Shown in pieces: positions 34,401 through 46,400 of a stretch of DNA of 64,000 nt. The first letter of the stretch is position 1, and every line of letters starts with the position of its first letter. This DNA comes from Sinonovacula constricta (Eukaryota; Mollusca; Bivalvia; Cardiida; Solecurtidae), in NCBI GenBank assembly GCA_007844125.1, contig CM017567.1:35933885-35997884 (forward strand), in the 5' to 3' direction. The position numbers were made by a program, and so were the translations under genes. The notes below the pieces were generated by a model that did no database searches, was not told the DNA's origin, and saw only the letters and a list, made by a program, of their open reading frames with translations.

Positions 34401-37400
34401 ACAACTACACTTACTTGCTCTCTTTGTCAGGAGCTGATAAGGCATATCGGTGGCCGATGTATTTCGCCCTAATTGGTTCTGACATCCGCAAGTTCGCTCT
34501 TTAGCCAGGTTCAAGTTGTCATCTAGACTCTCGAAGTCGGATTTGTACGGTGGCGGGAGTGAAGGAGGCCTCTCCCCTGGTTTGTTTGCAGTTACTGGGG
34601 TTTTCAGAGAAATTTATGATTATAAAGTAGTAGAACAATAGAGGGAATAAATTTGATTAAATTTTTTATGACGTTTCTTACTTAGAATGCTTGTTATAAG
34701 CACAAATCTCTTAATGTCCCCATCGGACCTGGTAGTGTAATCAGTAGAGCGTTGGCTCCAGGTACGGGAGGCCAAGGGGGCTGCGACATGCCAAAGCCAT
34801 TAAAAATGGTAGTGGTATAGTTTCCTTGCTAACGCTCAAGCAAATATAAGAGTAGTTCCACGACTGGTTTACCCAATGTCAGGAAAATGTTACTTGGAGT
34901 GGTATCATGCCAGGTGTTCACGGTATGCTATACACAGTGGAGACAGCACTATATCTGCTTCAAGTGGACACCGTCTCCAGATAACTGAAAAACTGTTGGT
35001 AGGACGATAAACCCCATAAACACAAACAAAACTTAATGTCCCAAATCAAGTGTCAATTAATGCAATAGAGAACCATTTACACAAATAGCTGGCAAAGGTT
35101 CATTATGATCTGTCTTTTGTAGCAAACTGTAACCAAACAGTTGCAAACCAGTTTGAAATACTGAGCACATACCTGCTGTCGTACTCAGAGGTGTCAAAGG
35201 ATATTGTAAAAAAAGGCCATCCAATTAAATCTGAGTCCATAATTTCTTTAAAGACCGGGGCTGTTATCCAGTCTGGTGATCAAATTCAGTGTAATTCGAA
35301 CTATTGTAACATTTCTAATATACAATATATGGGAAGAAAGTTATAGTCAAAGAAGCATGTATACTTGTTAATTGCAATTTTACATATGATTAGGCTGTTT
35401 GTAAAATGGCTGCATAAAATGATGGTGAAGAATATTTCATATTATGATAAAAAAGATAAAAAAAAACTGGCACAAGTAATCAATGTAAAAGAACTGAATA
35501 ACAAAACATGTTACAATCTATTTTTGACCAACTCACTCATAAACTTGCTTTATTCTCATTGCGTGTGTCTGAGTTTCAGTTGGAGCACAAATGTGCATGC
35601 AAAGAGGTCATACTAGTGGAATTGTAGTGTGGTGTACAAAATTAGTTGGACATCACTAAAATGACACTTACTGTGGAGCTGCAAGGAAATTTTAAGCAAA
35701 AACAAAACAAAAAACTCAATTCACCCAATGCAACATTATCTAGAAGAGTCCTGTAGACGCCATCAAGTCTGCATTGCTGAAGCCATTCGCCAAGTTGAAA
35801 CACTGTGTGATTTCTGTCAGCTAAAAGGTCAAGTAATTCAGCTCCAGGTTCATCTGACTTCTCTACAAGTTACAAAAGTAATGAGATACAGTGAATGGAT
35901 AGTCTCCCCTGAATAATCTCTAAATCCAAGTAGGTCCTTTTATTTGGATTACTCGGTTTTTATGCTTGACTCTGAGGTGTGTAGTTTTATGCCGTTCTTA
36001 TGATACTTATTAGGTAAACCATAATTAACAGGCAACTCCATTTTCTTTTTTAAATAACATATTTCTATAAGTATGTCAAAAGTTTTAAAGCTTCAATTTA
36101 TGCAACATTAAAAAGTTTCACTGGTTGTAATTGCTCCTACAGAAAAATAAAAGGCAATACAGTCAAAGATTTTCAACTAAAATAACATAAACACTATTTG
36201 GACTACATCGGATATGGTCTAACAAGGGAGACAATTTTCATTTTAACAATGTATCCCATTTGTGTATATCTTGTCTTTCTATAGGTAATACCAATGTTGA
36301 AAAATCAGAAAAAAATGTCAGAAACATGTTTTCTTTAGCAGGTAACCCCACTTCTGTTCTTTTGACAGTGAAGGAAGTAAAGGAAAAATAATCACAAGCA
36401 AACACCTGTTCACCATCTGCTCTACAGTTACTTTCGATTTGATTGGATAATAAAATACAAAAGTTTAAAACAGCCATGAAACAGCCATTGACTTTGTATT
36501 CATTATTTATTTTAAATTTTTTAAATAATGAAGTATATGTATATTAAATTAATATATATAAATTAATTACTAACCATTATTCACTTTCTATTTTAATTAC
36601 TTGAGTTTGAGAAACTGCTTGTAAATATTCTAAATACGCATTGTGTGTATGTCCATGGCATGATTTCAGGAATAAAAGACAAAATGCTGAGATCTTAGCT
36701 AAAGCTGCTGAGGAAGGAGTGATTATATGCTGAGATAGAGAGTAAAATTTAATTTTGTTGCATGAATGTTTAAATGACATACTCAAATTGAGCTGGTCTT
36801 TCCTGGACACCTGGACTTCTCTGGTTTCCCTTATTAGCTCATCCCAAGCAACTCTATTGTGTTCAATAGAGAATGCCTCTAATGCTCTAGCTAACACCTC
36901 AAAGGCATGGGATTGTAGCTGATGTATGCTAACAGCTGAAATATTTCACAAAATATTTTAATTTTACGCAACATTTTTCAACCTTAGTCCAGGTTAGCAT
37001 TTAAAGGTTGGGGTGCCTGTGGCATAGTTGAATGGTTACCAACTTGTAACTCCTCTGACTGCCTAGCTGCTCATCCCAGTTGGTTCAAGTCTAGTTTGGA
37101 GCAAAGGAATTAGGCCCTATTCACCAACAATTCTTAAGCCTAAGTCATGACTTAAGCCAAAGTAACAATTTTCATACCAACAAAAATAAGCTTATTTATG
37201 AAGCTTCAATTTGATTTTAAGCTGAAAGTAGCAAAGTTAAAGTGTCATGCAAAAATTAGCTAAATAAATTAGCTAAACATTTAGCTAAATACGTAATGAA
37301 GATATTGTGGATTGAAATCCATGACTTGAACAATTCTTACTAAAGAATGGCTGGTGAATACAGGCCTTAATGTGGAAGGTCTTCCAGCTGACCTTGAGGT

Positions 37401-40400
37401 ACTGATAGATCTACTCTGAACTTTTGTCAAGGTCTTCCTTTACCAAAAAGCTAAGTCATTTTGATGAAAACAATTGACTGCTGTAATGTATTTTTAAAAA
37501 AAATAAACACAGTGAGAAACTGTGTGTAAGCCTATACAGTTATGTTGACTGGGTTTATCATCCCACCAACAGTATTTCAGTTACCTGCAGACGGTAGAAT
37601 CAGCGCGGACAGAGCCTGTACAGTTCTTTGTTAAATCTTTTAGAATTACAAAATTTGCACCAAAACAAGGAGGGTCCTTATGGCAATATCAAAATATTAT
37701 TGATGAAGGAAAACTTTGGAAGAATATCAGAGTAGAACCACTGATGTGCTGCAGGATATATGCAAGGCCTCATATAGTTGTATTTGAGTAAATAAAATGA
37801 AATGAGAGGTTAATCATTCATAATTTTAGCTGCCTTTTAGCATATTTTACACTCTTTAAGCACTCAAGTAAGCCCTTTGTCAACTGGCAGGCAGTAACTG
37901 TTGGGTTTGTCATCTTTTTATGTAATGCATCGTTGCAGTATGTTTGTCACTACCACAGATAACTGGCACGTGAGTACCTTTATCTTGTGATTTTCCCAAT
38001 TTTAATATATGTTACAATGCTAAAAATCATATTTTTATATTTTGACATTACCTGGTAATTGTTCATTCACAGGAGGCATGAGGTCTGAAAATGAAAATTT
38101 TCTTTTACGCATACATGTGTCATTACAATTGGTGAATTTTATGTGAAAAGAAAGGAAAGTCATATTGTTAAAAACCTGTCATATATCACAATAATCTAAT
38201 GTTTACATAACACTTGTTAAGGATATGGTGGATGCAAATGTGAATAATAGTGCAACTCATAACAATGTTATTATTAAAATATTAAAATACAATCCCTATC
38301 ACAGTGCACAAGTTATCCAGGCTATTATGTGATGCAACAAAAATAGAGCAAAACCTATTCTCCTGCAGTTAAGTCGGTAATCCAGTATTGGATCTCAAAC
38401 CTTAACATTCTGCTTATATCCACCACATTAAAGGCAGAATTGTACAGTTTGTGAGTGGCTGGATCATCAAAAAAATCTCCACTGGTTATCATTGTCTCAA
38501 AATGTGACCATTTTACCAAAGCAATGAAAACCACAATGCTTGTAGTTTTTACTACTTTCATAACAAAGACCTATACACACAAAGATTGGACAAGATGGTT
38601 TGGACACATGGTCTGAAAGGAGAGTAATGCCATTGGTTATTAGCTAATAGTTTATCCAATCATAACAGTAGAACACTGAACTCGCTACTAATACAATACA
38701 TGTGTCCAACAAACGCACATAAAATGCAACTCTGCATCCTCAGCAACATTATTGTATCCCGACCAAAGTACACAGAGGTAAAAAATCACTGTACTTAGCA
38801 AGCTTAGGGTACCGAAGGTCCAGTGTTTTTAAATTTCTTTTAGTGAAGACTGACTAATGTCAGAGTAGAAGCACCATCAAACTGCAGGACAGCCGGAAGA
38901 TTCCTCAAAAGAAATTTTTCACTCAACTGGGATTTTAATTTATGCGACAAATGGTTGAGTAGTTAAAATATTGGTTACAGGTAGGAGGATATAAAACAAG
39001 AAGTTTCAACCTGATATCATTTCAAAAGATCTGATTGCTTAAGATTTAAAGTTTGAATTAGATCTGACCAGTTACTTCAACTTCAACTTTGTACTGTCAA
39101 AAGTAAATACTGACTACATAAGGCAGGCGCAAGTCCTGAACATTGACAATTTAAGACTTATAATTTAAAATATCAATTAAAAAGCATAAAACCTATTTAG
39201 GCCACTTGCAAATGCAGGTACAGTTGGGGCATCCTTAATCTCAGTCGGTAGTTCGTTCCAAAGTCTTATAGCCCGCGGAAAGAATGAGTTCATGTGGTGT
39301 TTTGTTTTTGAGTGGGGAATGTGGAATTTGTTTTTTGTGTAGTTGTGAGATAACAGTGATCGACAAGACAAGAGAATGCTTTAAGACTAGGAATTTGATC
39401 TTTACAATATCATTATATCAGTCGCTTAATGAACAACACTAGTTCTAGATTGTTCTGGTTCCTCCTTCAAATAACAGCATTGTAATTTAATGCCAGGGTG
39501 TTCCTATTGCTGTATATGGAACATTTTATGAGTTAGGTTTCTATGTAAAATATTTGGGAAAGAAAATACCTTAGTTCTATAAATAAGAACTATGATATGC
39601 ACTTTTAACGTTCATACTTTTGTTAATTCTATAAAGTTTAATTCTACCAGATATGCACTTTTGATTAAAAAGTGAAAAAATATCTGTAAATAAAAATAAC
39701 GAATAATTAATAAATGGATGTATTATTCCTAGGTGCAAACGAATTCAAAAATCTTTTTTGCACAAGTTTATAAAGGGTTTATTGATTATATTGCTGAACC
39801 TTGTTCTAGGTTGCTGTCAGGTGATGATGCATGTTGGGGTTGTGGTGGTTGTGGAAGCTGCTGCTGTTGTTGATTAATTTGTAGACGCGGCGGCAGCTGC
39901 TGTTGTTGTGGTTTCTGCATGTCTTCTTCAGATCCTAAAACCATTAGTGATATCTTAATTAAAATAACAAAGGCAGAGAAGAATCTGACGTGATGTTGTC
40001 ATTTAATACAAACATTTATTAAACGAGTTCAGGAAAAGTAATGGTAAGTGAGCATATGGCGAGCTTGCCATCATTTTTCCTGGACGACTTTTATAAATGT
40101 TTGTATCAAATGATAATAAGTGTCAGATTCTTGTTATCACATGATTTTAGTCAACAATATAAGATTGTATAAAATTTTAACTGCCATATTTGGTGAAATA
40201 GTGGTATGAGGCGATCTGCATTATGATGACGTCCATGATGATATCCATCAAAAACTGCATTAGACTAGTGTAATATAAGAAAATATGTAATGCCTTACTA
40301 ATGGGTGTATTGAATGGAAAATGAGGCGAATCATATATAAAAAAAAAACATAAGAAAATATGTAATGGGTGTATTGAATGGAAAACGAGAGGAATCTTAT

Positions 40401-43400
40401 AAAGAAACAAGAGGGTCATGATGGCCCTTAATTGCTCACCTTAGAAATCTTTGGTAAAGATTGGACCATTAGTGTGGCTACTGGGTTGATAACATTTTCT
40501 AGAATTTTACCAAGTAACCTACTGAATCCACTTCAAAACATAAGTAAGATTTCATACTGGCAAACATGCTGGCCAAGTTTGGTGAAGATTGGGCCATAAA
40601 TGGGGCCTCTAGTGTGTTCACAAGCTTTTTCTAAGATTTGACCTAGTGACCTACTTTTTTGAGCCCACGTGACCCAATAATATACTCATCCAAGATTTCA
40701 TGCAGACAAACATTCTGATAAAGTTTGATGAAGATTGGGCTATGAATATGGCCTCTAGTATGCTCACGAGCTTTTTCTAAGATTTGACCTAGTGACCTAC
40801 TTTTTGATCCCACGTGACCCAGTTATGAACTCATCCATGATTTTATGCAGACAAATATTCTGACCAATTTTAGTGAAGATTAAACTGTAAATGTGGTCTA
40901 TAGTGTGTTCACATGTTTTTTCTATAATTTAACCTAGTGACCTACTTTTTGACCCCATGTGTCCCAATAATGAACTCGTTCAAGGTTTCATGCAGACAAA
41001 CATTCTGACCAAGTTTGATGAAGATTGGATAAAAACTGTGGCCTCTAGCATGGTCACAAGCTAAAATGTTGGCATTGTGCTCAGGTGAGCTAAAAAAAGG
41101 GGGGATCGTGTGATAAAATAACAAAAGGTGTTGGATGATTCATCTTGTAATGTTTTTTTATTTCTCTGTCTCTCACTATGTGAATTCTAACCGTGGTTTG
41201 GGCTAAATTTTCTGGAGGTCTTGTGCATTGCCAATGGATCTGCGATAAGTCTGTGGTTCTACCTTGAGATTTGTCTGGGATCTGCTATACTACAATAGCT
41301 GGACATTAAAGGTTTTCTAAAATAACATAAGATTCAAAATTTTAAAAAAAATTCCACATGTAAAGTTTTTTTAAAGAAGGTATTAATATGGGTTGAAAAC
41401 TCTTGCTTCACAAGGTGGCAAGTAAATTATATTTTACCAGATTTTGCAGAAGAATTTTGTTCTTGTGGATCTCTCCTCGATGGTTCCTTTTTGTGATTTG
41501 AAGACCTGGCACAAGCTCCTCCATCATTGTTTCTGCCATCAGCATTATTATCATCATCACCACTATCATCATCACCAATTTCCTTCTACAGAATGAACAA
41601 TATTTAAACGTATGTAAAAAGGATCATGGAAATATGTGTGCAAGAAATACCTAAGGCACTGACAATTTTCACAAAAATAACAACACTGTGTTTGGTAATT
41701 TCTTAAAAAATGAATGAATAAGTTATTATTTTCTTAAAATGATCAGGCATTTAAATGATAAACATTATCCTTTTCCTTGTGCAAATTTATTCAAAATTAT
41801 AGATTTGCCTCTAAATCAATTAATAGTTTAAAAGAACTTGGTTACGGTTGGCCAAATTAGCATTTTTAAATTGTGTATCATAAATCAAAAGCATTGCAAC
41901 ACTTTGCACTATTTTTTAGGTCAACCAAGTACAGTCTTCAACATGGATTATTGTATTAAATGTAAATATGCTGCTCATCAAAATAATTAGTTGTATTAAG
42001 ATTTATAAATCAAAGTAGTTGTGACACTTTGCAACTATTGTTTTTGCCAACCTAGTACATGTATATCTCCAAATTGAGATGGTAATGAAGTTTTTATCTA
42101 AGGAGCTTTGCCAACACATCCTCCCCTATACCTGAAAAAAGACTGCGTGCAATTTACTGGTTTCTTTTTTTTCTTCTTAGGGAGCCAGTTGAGACACTAG
42201 CATCTAACAATGGGAGAAGAATGTGGAGCCAGTCTGGACTTTAACCTGGGACCCCTCAGTAACTGAGTGAATGCTCTACTGACTAATCTAAACAGCCCTC
42301 TAACACAGTCTCTTCCTATCACCGGGCTACAACAACGATACAAATATTGTTGTTACTTACCAGTTTCTTATTTATCCAGTCTTCCACAGCTTTCTTCTTC
42401 CCTTCACTTTTCTCAAAAAGATTACTGAAAACATGGAGTTACATACATGTAATATTTACATTATAATTGAATATATATGTAATATTTACATTATGATTTA
42501 ATATATTTGTAATGTTTACATTATGATTTAATATACATGTAATATTTAATTTATGATTTAATGTTAGTGTAATATTTACATTATGATTTAATAAACATGT
42601 AATATTAACATTAGGATTTAATATATGTGTAATATTTACATTACGATTTAATAAACATGTAATATTAACATTAGGATTTAATATATGTGTAATATTTACA
42701 TTACGATTTAATAAACATGTAATATTAACATTAGGATTTAATATATGTGTAATATTTACATTACGATTTAATAAACATGTAATATTAACATTAGGATTTA
42801 ATATATGTGTAATATTTACATTATGATTTAATAAACATGTAATATTAACATTAGGATTTAATATACGTGTAATATTTACATTACGATTTAATAAACATGA
42901 AATATTAACATTATGATTTAATATATGTGCAACATTTACATTAAGATTCAATTTTAACATTAGGATTAAATATATTTGTAATATTTACATTATGATTTAA
43001 CATACATGTAATATTTACATTATGATTTTAACATTCACATTGTGATATAATATATGTGTAATATTTACATTCTGATTTAATATATATGTGTTACATTTAC
43101 ATTCTGATTTAATATATGTGTAATATTTACATTCTGATTTAATATGTATGTGTAACATTTACATGGTGATTTAATATATGTGTTATATTTACATTGTGAT
43201 TTAATATATGTGTAACATTTACATTATGATTTAATAAGTGTGTAACCCTAACATTAGGATTTATTATATGTGTAACATTTACATTCTGATTTAATAAATG
43301 TGTAACCCTAACATTAGGATTTAATATATGTGTAACATTTACATTATGATTTAATAAGTGTGTAACCCTAACATTAGGATTTAATATATGTGTCACATTG

Positions 43401-46400
43401 ACATTCTGATTTAATAAATGTGTAACCCTAACATTAGGATTTAATATATGTGTAACATTTACATTCTGATTTAATATACGTGTAATATTTATATTTTGAT
43501 TTAATATACATGTAATATTTACATTGGGAATTAATATACATGTAATATTAACATTATGATTTACTATACATGGGTAACATATACATTATGATTTACTATA
43601 TGTGTAATTTTTACATTAGGATTAAATATATGTGTAACATTTACATTAGGGTTGAATATGTGTGTAATATTTACATTATGATTTAATATATGTATAACAT
43701 TCACATAACGATTGAATATACATGTAATATTTATATTAGGATTGAATATATGTGTAATATTTACATTATGATATAATATTTGTGTAATATTTACATTTTG
43801 ATATAATATACATGTAATATTTACATTATGATTTCATATATGTGTAACATTTATATTATGGTTTAATAAACATATTAACATTTACATTATGATTTAATGT
43901 ATGTGTAACATTTACATTATGATTAAATATATGTGTAATATTTACATTAGGATTAAATATATGTGTAAAATTTACATAATGATTAAATATATGTGTAACA
44001 TTTACATTAGGATTTAATATATTATTAAATATATGTGTAACATTTACATTATAATTTAATATATGTGTAACATTTACATTATGATTTAATATATGTGCAA
44101 CATTTACATTATGATTTAATATATGTGTAACATTCACATTATGAATTAATATATGTGTAATATTTACATATGATTTAATATATGTTTAATATTTACATTA
44201 TGATTTAATAATGCATGTTTTAATGTCACAAGTTAGGCTGACTAGATATATCCACATATATTTCTATCTTCTTATTTCTGGTTAAAAATTACACAACATA
44301 TTTTTTTTAAATTGTTTTTGCGATACATCACAGCAACCAGCTATTTAGGTGGTGGAAGACCCCAGACAAATGTCTCGGTAGAACAACTGGTACACCGCAG
44401 GTCAGCTGGAATACCTTCCAACATTAAGCCCTTCACCTCGAAGGGGATTTGAACCCATGCGGTGGAGTTACAAACCGGCGACTGTACCACTACGCTATGA
44501 GCGCCCTTTCACCCTATACATACACCGTGGGATTTTTGTCTACGATATCGCCATATTAAGAGTTTAAATTTAAATAGATATCGAAACAACGCTTACATTT
44601 CAGCTACTCGTATGTGTGGAGGTAGCTAAGTATGTGAATGCTCTCTGCATTGATGACATTATTTTGGAAGGAAACCCGAAACAAGCAAAGAACTGAAATC
44701 TTCATCGGATTGTAATGTAACCAATGAAATATCATTACCAGAAATGAGAAAAGTGAACTAAATATCCCACGGGCAAACATCCCAGGGTCTATTATCCAGG
44801 GGAGCAAATGTCTGTGAATCACAAAAACCTTCTACATTCTTACAGTCTTACCTTATGCTTTTCCACACTAATTCATACTGGTGGGGATATTGTTTCTTTA
44901 AACCAACCATCATCATCAGAAATGCATAGGGGTTCCTCCTTACATGTTCTAAAAAAGTTGTGGCAGCAAAAATCTGCCCATTCTGTGTGGCATGAGCTTT
45001 AATCTTGTCAATACTTGTGTCTGAAAGGCCATTTTCTAAACGTTGGTATATGAGCAAGTCTGGAATTGTAAAACAATTTTGATTGCATACAGTTAAGAAA
45101 ACGTGACATGTACAACCATTTTTGTTACACAAAAAGCTGGGCATTTCTTAATTGACTCACAGACAAAGCGAATTAAATCAGTGGAGTCATAATGTCTGGT
45201 CACACAACACGCTCAGCAAATGATGATAAAAACAACTGACCATGTCTGCGATCAACAGCCCTCATACTATATTATTCGATAATATTATAGTTTGTGAATT
45301 ATAGATGTTTACATATTTCCAAAATGTCACCTTTGTTTATTTGTTTATTGGGTTAATCATCCTACCAACAGTATTTCAGTTATCTGGAGACAGTGTCCAC
45401 TTGAAGCAGATATAGTGCTGCCTTCACTGTGTATAGTAGGCCATGAACACCTGGCATGATATCACACCCAGTCACATTATCCTGACACCAGGCCAACCAG
45501 TCTTGGAACTTCCCTCATATTTGCTTGAGCGTTAGCAAGGGAGCTATACCCCCACCATTTTTTATGACTTTGGTATGCCGTGGCCCGGGATCGAACCCTG
45601 GGCTTCCCGTACCTGGAGCCGATACTCTACTGATTGCGCTACCAGGTCCAGTGTAATGTCACCTTTACAGATGATGATAGCATATATGATACAATTTTAT
45701 ATGGAACAAGCTCTCCAGGTAAGTAGTATGATGTATTCATGGTGTAGAAACTCCATTAGTCCTTTTATTTTTATGAACCAAAACAGTGTGATCAATTTAT
45801 TCAATTTAGGTAAAGGACTTATGGCGAGGAGTTAGGGTCTATCAAAATGGAGATCATTTTGACACAAGAATAGAATTTCTGATTTCCGAGAATTTTATTG
45901 TTTATATGTATAAATACTCAAAATATTTCAGGAATGTGTAAACAAATGGAAGAATGCTACACAACTTACATAAAAACCGCTTCCACTTCGGAGTAGTAGT
46001 CTTACTGTTCTTTAAAATCATAATGTATGTAATTAAACCACTGTTTCATGTTATTTGACATTGTTCAATTTACTGTAGTGTCATGTGAAAGTGAAATACT
46101 TAATTGAAATGCAATCATGAATTAAAAATACAATTTTGTAATTGATCGTCACCTGTCCATGTCCAAAGTAAATTATCAAATATAGATATTAATTACCAAT
46201 CTGTCATATAACGGTCACCAATGAGTCAGGAATTGGTCACTCATCATTTAAATTGGTTACCAATTAGTCATAAAGTGATAAACATTTAAACATATTAGCA
46301 AAACAAACTGTTACTAAATGATGTCCAATCTCCAAACAACAATGTGTTTTAAAATAATGATCTAAATCAGTGTATATATTGTTTTTCTACCTTGCTATAT

